This document shows positions 1-11,311 of a stretch of 64,000 nt of DNA, piece after piece; the stretch's first letter is position 1, and each line of letters opens with the position of its first letter. Under the pieces are notes generated by a model. The model did not search any database. It saw nothing but the letters and a program-made list of their open reading frames with translations, and was not told the origin of the DNA. The DNA comes from Cycas panzhihuaensis (lineage: Eukaryota > Cycadophyta): NCBI GenBank assembly GCA_023213395.1, contig CM041465.1, forward strand, positions 19,902,001 through 19,966,000, read 5' to 3'. A program made the translations under genes and the position numbers.

Positions 1-1080
1 ATCATAAGCTAGAATTAACTTTTCATTAATGACTTAGATAGTGCAAAGTAATGAACCAAAGTCTTATGAAGTTATTATTAATAAAGACTAGGTTGCAGTA
101 ATAGAAGTAAAATATGATTCTTTGATTAAAAAATAAAACTTAAAATTTGGTTGAGTTACTTGCTGATAATGAAGTGATAGGTACAAAGTGGGTTTGCAAA
201 ACTAAGTTTAAATATGATAGAACTGTTGATAAATATAAGGCAAGACTTGTAGCAAAAGGTTATGCTTAATAAGAAGGAATTAATTATAAAAATAAATTTT
301 CTCTTATTGCTAGAATGGACATAATTAGAAGTATTTTATCTTTCACTACTCATCAAAGATAAACTATATATCAAATGGATGTTAAATCAACATCCCTTAA
401 TGGATATGTTGATGAAGAAATTTATATTACATGGCCTTAAGTATTTGAAAGTTAAGGACAATAATATTTAGTATTAAAGAGAGTTTTATATAGACTAAAA
501 TAAGCTCTAAGAGTTTGGTATTCTAGAATTGATAAGTACTTTCAAGATAAAGAATTTTATAAGTGTCCATAAGGTCCAAATTTGTATGTCAAAACTATAA
601 ATATTTTAATTCTTATAATTGCTCTCTATGCTGGTGATCTTATTTATACAGGTAACAATGATAAAATGTTCTAAGAATTTAAGTATAATATGAGCTCAGA
701 ATATGAGATGACAGATCTAAGGCAATTCTATTATTTCCTTAGCATGAAAATTTGACAAAGTGAAAGTGGCACCCATATGTCACAAAGTAAATATTTTATG
801 ATTATATTGAAGAAATTCAACATGAATGAATATAAGTCAAATTCTACTCCTATTAATCTTGGGTTAAAGTTAAGTAAAAATGAAGATTTCATTTTAGTTG
901 ATTCTACTCTATATCATCAATTGATAGGAAACCTAATTTACTTGACAAATATTTTATTAGACATAGCATATATATTGAGCTTAACTTTATTAGGGAATAA
1001 CAAAAAGAATCTTAAGATACATTAAAGGAACATTAAATTATGGACTATAATATAGTTTTCTTATTATTTTAGGTGCATTT
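1..1080 (+). pseudogene. Ty1/copia reverse transcriptase remnant
   Basis: Decayed 3' part of a copia pol gene. Translation across stops gives the RT entry block (VCKTKFKYDRTVDKYKARLV, then VAKGYA) at about 190-265, a block like LNGYVDEEIYITWP at about 400-435, LYRLK at about 485-500, and a damaged active-site region near 630-660 where the expected YVDD reads YAGD. The segment 777-1025 is open for 82 codons and carries the RT C-terminus, including YHQLIGNLIYLTN. RYIKGTLNYGL at about 1013-1050 marks the start of the RNase H linker, after which homology stops. Several stops replace glutamine codons. The element is truncated at the window start, and no LTR is seen for it. Confidence 0.85.
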
Positions 1081-1489
1081 CTTTCATTTTACTTAGAGTT
1101 GGTGGTTGAATTATTATATGTCCTTATGATTAGGATTTTAATCAAGGGACTTTCTCTTAATTATGACATTGTGTTGAGACTAATCTCTCTTATATGATTT
1201 CAACATATTTCATTACTTTGTTCTTTGCCTTACCTCCCATTTCACCTTCTAGTGGTATAAACAAATTCTATGGCGTTCTAAGGATAGAATTAAGGTGTCC
1301 ACATCCTCTATACTTAGTTATTCTTTTTAATTTTTTTATAAGGTTTAAATTGATGGGATTAAAAGGGGACCCCTACCTCTTTATATCATCTTCCAACTTT
1401 GCTTGAACTTTCTACCATGACAAGCCCACAACCTAGTTATCACCCTACCTATCATACTATCCCCCTTACCATTAATAAGCCTAATGGTT
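1081..1489. other. AT-rich spacer without recognised gene
   Basis: No coding signature is visible. The short open frame at 1194-1406 has no recognisable motif and is probably chance. Confidence 0.5.
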
Positions 1490-1770
1490 AGCTTAGATGC
1501 CATGGCATGCCTAATGGCTCGAACAATCTACTTGAGACCAACACCCTCTAAATCCTTCCTAACTAGAGCTAAAATCCCTTTAGGAATCATATCCCTCTAG
1601 TGTTTGTACCTTTTAGCCTAAATCTCCCAATTAGCTAAGCCATCATCCACTCCATTACCTTCTCTATATGTATGCTTGATTTGTTTATCAGTTCTCCCCT
1701 TAAGGGACTCATTAGCATCATTTATTAGAGCACTATATATCCAGTCTAAAACCTCTTCCTCTTTGATCTA
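1490..1770 (-). pseudogene. LINE-type RNase H domain fragment
   Basis: On the minus strand at 1621-1680 the translation contains YREGNGVDDGLANWE. This matches the C-terminal signature of the RNase H domain at the end of plant L1-like LINE ORF2 and related reverse transcriptases (usual form REgNxvADxLAn). The preceding part (about 1681-1770) is open but diverged. The following part (towards 1490) reads RDMIPKGILALVRKDLEG, which also fits the tail of such ORFs. RT, endonuclease and poly-A tail were not found, so this is an isolated scrap. Confidence 0.55.
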
Positions 1771-3049
1771 TTTTATTATATTTAACAAATCCCCTTCTAG
1801 GATTATACTCAGTTATCCTTAACACATGATATTCTTTCTTATTTTTTGTTTCATTTTACCATAGGGTTTAGAGATTATATTTAGTGTTTTAGCTTGATCT
1901 TATTTAGTTAATAGGTGTTTGATTTATATTTTTATTTTGAGTGTTGTAATTTATTATTTCATATAGCAAATAAGGATTTAACTAACATCTTATTACCCCT
2001 TTAGGTTATAACACTAGAGATTGTTAAGTTTAGATATTAGTGATAGTGGTGAAAGTAGTATAAATGAAAGTTGATTTTGGCTAAGGGGATATGAAAATAC
2101 TATTTGAAGTATGAATGGAGAAAGATAAATAAAGATTATTATAATGTTGAGTCTTTTAGGTCCTATAATTCACTATCTGTACAAGAAATATATGGGAGTA
2201 GAAGTTTGTGAGAGAGAAAGTTAAAAAATAAAAGACTTTAAATGAAGTTCCCATATTATAGTTTCCATATAGAAGGAGGCCTTATGTGCATTTGGTTCAT
2301 TTAGAAGTTTTTCTCAAGGAATAGAGGTTTTATAGAATAAAGTTTTATGGGTACAATAACTTACAAGAGATATAACCCACAATATAAGGAGTTTATAGGA
2401 AACAATCAACTTACTTACTCTACAATGTCAATTTATTCTTAATGACATATGGTCAAAGAAAAGGTAACATATGAGTGTGGTTTTTGTAGGATGAATATTT
2501 TTCTAGAATGTAGGATGGATGATTTATGGGAATCATTTTAAAAGATTAAAAAATAAGAGAGAGAAAGCATTCTCGTATAGGGTCTTTCCACATAAAAAAG
2601 TTTCTTTTCGATGTAATATCTGATTATATTTTAATATCATTCCTAATCCCTTTCATACTTTCTCATGTATTATATGAATATTATATTATAGTCCCCTTAA
2701 TATGTGTATCATTTAGAAAATGTACTAGCACACAAAGATTAACCTAGAGGATTTTGGATATAAGGTAAGAGATTCTGTAAGTATATACATGACTTTTCTA
2801 ATAATATGAAGTTTGGTCATTTTTCTTCATACTTGTTTGTTAAACTTACATAATGATAGAAGTGAGAATGAATAGATTTATTATTGAGGATGTAAGTACA
2901 TATATACAATTAGAGTTTGTAACCACCTTGGAACTAACTTGTTACTAAATTACCTCTGGATGACATGTGTCACATAGTTACATTAGGGTACATAAATATA
3001 TTAGTTTATAACCTAGGATAAAACATTATATTGTAACACTCTCTCTTAA
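1771..3049. other. AT-rich intergenic sequence, no gene seen
   Basis: Low-complexity AT-rich DNA with dense stops in all frames. Probably eroded transposon sequence, but I cannot assign it. Confidence 0.5.
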
Positions 3050-4560
3050 TATTTTATCCAATTAATCATATTTTATCTCTAAGAATTTAAAATCTATCTT
3101 TCCCTAGTGGTTTGGTCAATATATCAGCCACTTGTTCATCTATGGGATAATAGACAAGATCTATTTCTCTATTTTCCCTAATAAAATGATGTTGAACTTT
3201 AATGTGTTTGGTTCTAGCATGAAACACTAAATTTTTCATGAGCTTGAGTATACTCTAATTATTGTAGTTGAGTGTTGTTTCTATATTTTGAGGAGCTTTC
3301 AAATCTTTTATTAGTTATCTGAGCTAAACTACTTTAGTTGGTGCACTAACTATTGATTTGTACTCCTATTAATGATAGTGCTATAGTAGCTTATTTTTTA
3401 CTACTCCAAGAGATTGGTGAGGAAATTAGAAAGAAATAATACCCACTCATTGAGTTTCTTTACTTCTTATCACCTGCCCAATCTAAATAATAGAATCTTA
3501 TTAGTTGATATGATGTCTCCTTTAGATAGATTAGCTTCAATTTAGTTGTTCCTTTGAGATACCTAAAAATTATTTTTATAGGATTCTAATGCCTTGTTCT
3601 TGGCTTATACATATATCTAGATATTAAACTCATGGCATACAAGATGTAAGGTCTTGTTGTGGTGAGATAGATTAGACTTCCAATATGTTATCTATATAGA
3701 GTTACATCAATACATGTTTCTCCTTTACCTAATACCAGATTACTATTTATTTCTATGGGAGTGGAATAAAGATTACATTCTTTCATTCTAAACTTTGTTA
3801 ACAAATATTTGATGTATTTACTTTGGCATAAAGTAATTGAATCAGATTGCTACTTGATTTGGATTCCTAAGCAGTAATTAAGAACTCTTAAGTTAGTCAT
3901 TTCAAATTTATTTTTTAGTTGCTTCTTTATATCAGATATTGATTCATCATCATCACCTATGAGGATCATATCATCTACATAAACTACTATTATAGTTATT
4001 ACTCCATTTTTATTTTTTTATATATACACTTGAGTTTCAGTTGCTTCTTTGGAAGTCATTTTTGCAAATATGGCTATCTAATTTATCATACCATGCATGG
4101 GGAGCTTATTTCAGTCCATATAGTGCCTTTTTTAATTTACGCACTAAATGATCTTGTCCTTATCTGATGTAACCCTTTGGTTGAGACATCTATAGCTCTT
4201 TTTCAATCTCACCATTCAAAAAATTACTTTTTATATCTAGCTGATATATTTTCTAATTCTTCTATGCTACTAAGGCTATGACTGTTCTAACTATGTTTAA
4301 CTTAGCCACTGGAGAAAAGGTTTCCTCATAGTCTATACTTGCTATTTATGTATATCCCTTTCAAACTAGTTTAGATTTGTACTTTTCTACCTTTCTATTA
4401 GGACCTCTTTTGATTTTTATAGACTCATTTATAGTTTACAACCAATTTATTTGATGGTAGCTTTGCTAGTTCCCAAGTCTATTTTTTGTGTATTAAATCT
4501 AGCTCTATATTTTACCAAAACCTAGCCCTTGGATTTGTATTCAGCTTATATTAGTAAATT
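3050..4560 (-). pseudogene. Ty1/copia pol remnant (RT and RNase H), minus strand
   Basis: Read on the minus strand from 4,560 to 3,050, the copia RT and RNase H blocks come in the right order. KYKSKLV and ETFSPVAKLNIVRTVIALVA lie at about 4,400-4,260, QLDIKSNFLNGEIEKEL at about 4,240-4,190, the active-site block YVDDMILIGDD at about 3,985-3,950 and LNYCLGIQIKQ at about 3,880-3,850. RTKHI at about 3,210 and EQVADILTKPLGK at about 3,140-3,100 end the copia RNase H. Many stops and frameshifts make it dead. It lies opposite to the copia remnant at 1-1080 and is a different insertion. No LTRs were found. Confidence 0.85.
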
Positions 4561-6989
4561 CTAATATGTTATATATGGTTTTATTGGAGAGGATTGATCA
4601 ATTTTGTTTGATGGTTAGGTAGGCCATATTTTGTTGAAGTGATATATGAAGTCTGATGAATGAAGTATGATTAATAAGGATGGTGTAACTTGTATTTTTG
4701 CTTCTATCTATTGATGACATAAACTATGGCACCAAAATTTTCTTTCATGATCAACTTAACCTCATGTTTCCTTTGAAATTTATCATTTTTACCTTATTTT
4801 TAAGATTTCACCTAATTTTTTTTGCTAATTAACATTCTAGGCTTGTATTTAATGTGTTTCACTTAATGTTAGGCTTATTTACATGTTGATAAAGTTATTT
4901 TCATGATTAGATTTTTATTTTACATAAAATTTTACTATTTTTGATCAATTTTTTACTCCATTATTATCATGATTTTGGCACTGCCAAAAACATGACCTAT
5001 CATGTTTTTAGAATAAAGTTATATTTTTGGTAGGTGAAAAACTTAACTGATTGTATTTTTCACTGTCGTGTAATGAAAACTTAGGTAGTGCGCTAAAATT
5101 TTATATGCCACCACCTAGATTTGATGGAATTTAATTTTTTAGATGCCCAAAAATGCTCTTGAGTCTTTGTTAGTTGAAAGTTAATGAGTTAGAAGTTATT
5201 TTCCTCTGTTTTTTTTAGAAATTTTGAGATTTTTTAATATTTCTTGACAACTACTACTATAAGTTTGAAAACTTAACTATTTGAAAACTATTGAATAAAA
5301 TCTTAAAGGAGTTTTGTCACTATCTTACTGTTATTTGACTATTGATGGTCTAAGCTTTCATTTTCTTAGATCTTCATCAAGTTTTATGCTTCAAACTTCT
5401 TCTGATTTAGTAAGATCTTTCCTATTATATTTTTGACTTATATCATGGTGCTTTAAAGGTGATTTTGGCTTAAAAGCTTTTCCTTTCTTTGGCTAATTAC
5501 TTTAGTGATCTTGTATTGGTTTTGGATACTAAATTACACATAAAGAGGTTAGCCCTTTGTGGGGTTCCTTAAGAGTAAACTAAGATGGAGCATGGTCATC
5601 TCTCCACCATACATCTAGCTATTCCTTCCCAGTTTATTACAACAATTTATATTTTTATTAGTTTTTTGCTCTATTTTAGCATTATTAGGCTCTAGTTTGG
5701 CCTCTTTTTGTTGTTGTTATTGCTTATATGATTTACTTTGAAAGAAAGTTTATGGAAGAGTTGGTCAATTGAAAAGAAAATTGTCATTTTGAGGCATTCT
5801 TTATAATAGGAAAGAAATTCTTTTCTTGTATTCTTATGGTTGCATTCACTTTTATTTTCAAGTTGACTTTTTTATCTTGGAAATAAAAAGTTGAAAAGAT
5901 TGCATGATTAAAACATCTATGATTTTTAGTTTTTTGCAAAGGGTTCAAGGATCCTTTTGAAGCTCTTACTACTCCAATTATGATAGAACCATTAAGACTA
6001 GTTTATGCAGATGTAATTGGTCATATTTATGATTTTTCTATCATCTCATAAGACTAAAAATTAAAAAAAAAAAAAGTAGTAGTGTCTTTTAAGAATCTCT
6101 TTTCTTTGTGCATTATTCATCACCCTTTAGGGAAATGGGTTGCATGCAAAGAAAAATGAAGTATATGGATTAGTTTTCTTTTTGCATGTTAATTAATCTC
6201 TTGTAAAAGGTTGCATAGGGATCATATAGTGAATTTTAGATTTTGGTAGCATCATTCCTTTTGAGGCAAAGTATGCATATTGCATGTAGAAAAACCATTT
6301 CATAATTGCATATGCATATTTTATTTTGAAAAAAAAAGAAAAGAGAACTTGCATACATTATTCTTAGTTTGTTTGTTTTGATTAAAAAGGAAAATAGAAA
6401 AAAAAGGTTTATGTGAGTTTGATCTTGTAGTTTCTTTGGTTGCATAGATTTATCTTGCTCCCTTGGTTTTGTCTATTTGATATCTTATCAAAATCTAAAA
6501 AGAATAATAAAATATAAAGGAACATAATGTGATTATAAATATCATACAAAAGAGAAAGGATAACAAAAAGAAACCTAAACAAAGTAAACACAAATTAAGA
6601 CAAGAAACAATATAAGATAAACCATCTTTCCATTAGCTTACCCTCTCCTACATCTAAGTAGAACTCAAAAGGTTGAAAGGATTATAGGAGAGAAATCCCT
6701 AGGAAGGGCATTGAGGATATTATTAGTGTAGCTCTGAACTTAGAACTCCTTCATCAAGTTATGTAGGTTAGTGGATCCTATCACCCCATTTTATATCCAT
6801 ACTTTTCATCACATCCATTCATGCTCTATTAGATGGCACTACTAGGCAAAGACTCCTCCTAAGGAATTAGGCAAAGATGGTCCATTAGGTCTTCTTAAGC
6901 TTTGTGTCTCTCAATTTTACTTGTAAGAAAAAGAATCAAGAGATATTAAATTTGGGTTCCCCATATATATAACCATCTTTCTGGAGACC
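4561..6989. other. AT-rich spacer, no supported gene
   Basis: About 2.4 kb of AT-rich DNA with homopolymer runs (for example 6061-6076 and 6331-6343). A weak copia-integrase-like string (PLRLVYADVIG, about 5,985-6,025) can be read on the plus strand, but nothing around it supports a domain. The 5' LTR of gypsy element D would be expected upstream of 7,000 but I could not recognise it. Confidence 0.4.
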
Positions 6990-8209
6990 TTGCTAGGGAG
7001 CCACCATTTATCCTCAAATAAAGCTATTGAAACAACAACACCTACCCTTAGGCACTTGTTGAGACTTGAAGGCCTTTTGCCTGATTCTCAAATGCACCCA
7101 TCATACTTTAGTCATGATGTTTTATCATCTACATTGAATCTTCAGAACTTCAAGCATATGATACATATGTTTATCCTCTTAAAGATTCAACCCAACTATA
7201 TAACATACCAGTAGAGTAGGGATACCTAGAACCTTCGCAATGTCCTGGTGATTATTCTTTCATAGATCCTTCTTTCACATAAGAAGAACCACCTTCGTGT
7301 CAACTATATCCATCTTTCCCTAAGTTGATCCTCACTAGGATCCCTACCCCACTACATACGCTTGGATAGCATGACCCATTTTACTTGGAGACTCATACCA
7401 TATCATCTATACTATAACATACTCAAATTGATCCTTTAGGTAAAGACTATGAGTTGATTGAGTTAGACCCCCCATTTGATGCCATGCAGTCTCCTCATCC
7501 TTCTCATCCTCCTTCACTAAGACCTATGCCATGACCTCATTCCCCACCTATGGAGGAAGTTGACGACCATAAATTGACTCATTTGTAACCTTGTCAATCT
7601 TCTCCTAGATAACAAGCTCAAATTTATTCTTCCTATTCTATACCTCCTATTCATGGAGATAATACCACTATTATTGCTCATGGAAACCCTAGTGCCATGT
7701 ATATATCCACTTCTAGTCAAGTGGTTATGGCCTCATCTAGTTTATGACCAAGTCATTCTTACTCCACTAGGATTGCCTCTTCACATCCTATTTCTTCTAC
7801 CACCCAGGTACCCCCTCATGCATCACATACCATTTAGTCCTATGGTACTAGACCTCGTCCACCATCTTTAAGAGTATATAATATGATTTCCTTGTCATAA
7901 CATGTTTCTCATATTTATTTAGCTCAACCTTATACTTTGGTAGGATAATCATAACCTTTGAGGACTTCTGATCTCACTTCTTCTTAACATATCCTTAAAC
8001 CTATCCAACAACCTAATCCCTTATACACTTTCAATTTAAGTTTTCCCCAACACCTTATACCTTAAACTAACTCTATGGCTAACCTCATAGCATGGTTTGT
8101 TCCCCCCTCTACTATTCCACCTCATGACATTTCACAACAACCATAATCGTAACAATCCGTCCATACAACTATTCCTTATCTATCATCCTTACCTCAACAT
8201 CCTGCTACA
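6990..8209 (+). pseudogene. Element D, N-terminal Gag region (old Ty3/gypsy)
   Basis: Serine-, proline- and histidine-rich coding remains precede the Gag core of the old gypsy element D, as in the same position of elements A, B and C. The frame is open at 6990-7214 and then broken many times. No conserved domain is visible. The assignment rests on position, composition and the continuity into the Gag core at 8,220. Confidence 0.45.
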
Positions 8210-9120
8210 TTGAGGCTAAGGAGACCCTTCCTAGATTATATGAAGTCTCCCTTTCCATGCAAGGCCTTTTTGTCACCTATGCTTCCATTCCTTCCTAAGT
8301 TGCTTAAATTTTCTAGTGACTCCTCTCAAGACCCCACCTCCCATATATAGGCATTTGCCCTTGCTTGCATAGATTTATACTATATGACTATGTTATGATG
8401 CATCTTTTTCCTAAATCACTATAAGGCAGTGCTCTAAAGAGGTTTTATCATCTCCCTTCAGCTTCCATTCTCTTGTTCCAATAATTAGTTAACTCCTTTA
8501 TTAATTATTTTGATGTAGTAAGATTGTTTAAGTTAGGCATTAAATCTTTGTTGGCCATTAAGTAGAATCATGATGAGGCATTAAGGGACTTTGTTAGGAG
8601 GTTTCAAGACTAGGTGCATGCTTGTCACTTATATCTTAACCCTAGTTTGTTATTTGATCTATTTACTAATGCATTGGGGCATCATGTGCACTTAGAAGTT
8701 TTAAAGTTAGGCCCTCAAATGTATGAAGAAGTAGTTAATTGATGTTTAACCCTAGAAATATTTGAAATTCAAGTAGGTATTAAGAAGGTTTGGAAATCTA
8801 TGCCTTCTAAAGAAATAGTTTATACTATGAAGGTTTCCCATCCTAAACCTACTTATGATCATCTCCCTTCATCAATTAGATCATTAAAATGTGTAATTAG
8901 TACTAAGTTACATGTTGATACTCCTTCTCAAAGTCACCCTTCTCAAGAGACCAAAGTGATTCACCTTACTAAAGGAAAGAAGAAACAAGATCCTCCCCCA
9001 TCTCCTCCTCCTTTTAGGAAAATGAAATGGTTCTTATACCATCAGACAAATGCGCATGATAGAAGTGAGTGCCAAATAGTTCAAAATGTAAATCAAAATG
9101 CAAGTGTTCAAATAAACTAA
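8210..9120 (+). pseudogene. Element D Gag core and zinc-knuckle region
   Basis: Retrotransposon Gag core of element D. Through stops one reads MMHLFPKSL, LKRFYHLPSASI, LVNSFINYFDV, RDFVRRFQD and NALGHHVHLEVLKLG. These are the same blocks, in the same order, as in A (14,880-15,240) and B (48,190-48,510). The frame at 8800-9120 is open for 106 codons and ends in a degenerate knuckle, YHQTNAHDRSEC, corresponding to the CX2HX4HX4C element of the family with the first Cys changed. Gag forms the virus-like particle in the cytoplasm and packages the RNA. This copy cannot be expressed. Confidence 0.75.
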
Positions 9121-9689
9121 GCTTTTAAGTCATCCCAAAACCAAATGATCCACAAGGATCCACTGCCTCAGCATAATGATAAGATAAGTAAAGAATATAA
9201 AAGTAAAGAAAAGTAGGTGCAAGATTATGAAGGTAAACCTTCAAGTTCTAATTCATCATAGAAGACTACCACTCCCATAAACATTCTAACAAAAAGAAAC
9301 ACTAGTCAATCTCGCCCACCTCCCAAAGGTGAGGATACCAAGAGAACCTTAAATATGCTAGAAACTACAAAGAGTGCAGGTCCATCTAAATCATTCGATG
9401 ATTTGATGGTGAGGAATCCTGACTCTTTACCACTAGTGCCCCTCCATCCTATCAGGTTTAGGTCTATTCCCTCTAGTTTAAAGGATGGATCTTTCTCTTT
9501 AGTAGAAGAATTAAAGACCATTCTGATAGGCATATCGATTATCTCAATTTACTAAAGTATTATTCCAAGTAACAGCAACTTCTATTTGATGCATTGGGAG
9601 TTGCTTTGGTAGTTTTCTCACCTATTTCTACACTTTCTTTTGACCTTGCTACCTTATCTAGTCATTTTGCCCATGCGTCAAATGACATT

Positions 9690-10040
9690 CCCTCATTTTA
9701 CATTGAAATTATGAAAGATGATATCAACATCAAGTAGGTTATTATTAATGAGAGATCATCCATCAATGTAATCCCTCTCCATCTTGTTTAGGATTTGGAT
9801 ATTTATATTTTTGACCCATGCGAGTGGATTTGCTAAGAGTATGATAAGAATCAGAAGGTGCCCTAAGGTCAAGTCACTCTTCCCCTTACATTAAAGGAAA
9901 AGATAGTTCTCACTGAGCTTACCATCATTGACTTAGACTTAGAATGTAATATACTTTTAGGTAGACCATGGATCACCCAAATGATAGCGGTTTATTCCTC
10001 CCTCTTTAGTGAACTTAGGTTTATCCATGAGGGATAATTA
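9690..10040 (+). pseudogene. Element D aspartic protease remnant
   Basis: Retropepsin-like remnant. The active-site block reads NERSSINVIP where the family has DNGSSVNAMP, so the catalytic Asp is lost. Downstream LPLTLKEKIVLTELTIIDLD and CNILLGRPWITQM match the flap and C-terminal blocks of A (16,500-16,620). Several stops occur in place of Gln codons. Confidence 0.7.
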
Positions 10041-10591
10041 AGGATTGTTAAGCGAAAGCCCAAACTAATTAAGTAATCAATTCCCCTTATTAAGACTTTT
10101 CATGAACCTAGTGAATCCTCTAATTCTATGGAGTATTTCTTTAAATTGCTTAGTTTAATTCAGTACTTTACTATTGAAGCCCCTTCTATCTAACTAGAGG
10201 TAAAGGATGTGGATTTAGTTGAGGTTGTTCCTTTGTTATCAGGTTCCCCATCCACCGCTATTCCTTTAGACTTGACTAATTACCTTTCAGTTCCTTCTTC
10301 TTCCATTTTTGATGAAGAAGTGGCTTCTTGCTCCATTGTATCTTATCAAGATCCACCTCTAGGTGAAATTACTAGTACAAATCCTATTCATGCTTATTTA
10401 TCACAGGTTTTGTGCTTGCCCTCAAGGGTAGATCCAATAGTTCCTTTTGTTACCACTCACTTGGTAACTACTTCTTTGAGTTTAATTGTGCATGATTCAT
10501 GCGTTAATACTCCCCCCATCTTTCTCTCACTCCTCATTCTTTAAAACATGGTTGAATAGGTATGAGAAGAGGATGTTTCTATATCAACACC
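10041..10591 (+). pseudogene. Element D protease-RT linker, 5' part
   Basis: Poorly conserved linker between protease and RT. An open stretch of 111 codons (10209-10544) is rich in Ser, Pro and Thr. The linker is cut at 10,591 by the insertion of element A and resumes at 27,560. Confidence 0.6.
10587..10591 (+). repeat. Target site duplication of element A, left
   Basis: ACACC lies immediately before the first base of the 5' LTR of A. The same five bases follow the 3' LTR at 27,560-27,564. Five bp is the usual size for Ty3/gypsy integrase. Confidence 0.9.
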
Positions 10592-11110
10592 TATTTCCCG
10601 ACTATTAGGAATGGATACAAATAGGTCGACTCAGGTAAGCACAGGTATGCTTCTTCCTTTTCATTTGTACTATTTCTTTGGAAAGGTTGATAGAAGTACT
10701 ACCTCATTACATGACTGCTTGCCTCATTTGTATGATCACTTTGCATCCATTTGGCTTAATCATGCTGCTTGTCATATTGTGAGCCTATGACGACCCAGTG
10801 GGACCTACCGTTCTACAAGGTAGTCATACCCATGGCACTTTATAACCCTCCATGCTATCTCCACATCGCCTCAAGCCTCATTTGATTTGTATGACCCATT
10901 CATACCCTGACCCCGCATCTTTATCATCTCGTTTCTAGGACCTTTAGCCTTTGATGCTTCTTTTAGCCTTGTTCACATGTTTTTTGGACTATCCTAGCCA
11001 CCTAGACAGGAGGGCCAGCCCCTCCTAAGCCTGCCACATCACCTTCTAAAGCTCCTAGAATCCAGACTATTGCCATTCTGGATTTCTGGTCCCATATCAC
11101 TGTAAACTTA

Positions 11111-11170
11111 GCGGTACCATGAAGTTTACCATGGTACTGTGAAGTTTACCGCGGTATCGCGAAGTTTACC
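11111..11170 (+). repeat. Three 20-bp tandem repeats in the LTR U3
   Basis: Three units at 11111-11130, 11131-11150 and 11151-11170 fit RYGGTAYYRYGAAGTTTACC. Each contains an imperfect palindrome around GGTACC. They lie upstream of the LTR TATA box and could be promoter elements. The 3' LTR has one unit (25,221-25,240) and the LTR of B has two (44,545-44,584). Confidence 0.85.
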
Positions 11171-11304
11171 ATGGTGTGACTATTGCAAGTTGTTTTAAAA
11201 AAACTGTCATGGCAATTCTCACTTTTTCCATGGAATTGCCACATGGCCTCACATCCAGCTCAGCCCTATTCACACCCTATTCACTTGTTTAGGGTTGGGA
11301 TGGG

Positions 11305-11311
11305 TATAAAT
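11305..11311 (+). promoter_or_regulatory. LTR TATA box of element A
   Basis: TATAAAT in a conserved surrounding (GGGTATAAATCC). B has TATTTAA at 44,721 and C has TACTTAA at 50,982 in the aligned place. The 3' LTR of A has the damaged form TACAAAT. This sets U3 at about 710 bp and leaves about 2 kb for R-U5. Assignment is by motif and alignment only. Confidence 0.55.

Noticed and set aside
1194-1406. 70-codon plus-strand frame
   Set aside because: No motif, no homologue in other copies, AT-rich surroundings.
5940-6045. Possible copia integrase word (PLRLVYADVIG) on the plus strand
   Set aside because: One short block without neighbouring zinc or catalytic blocks; may be chance.
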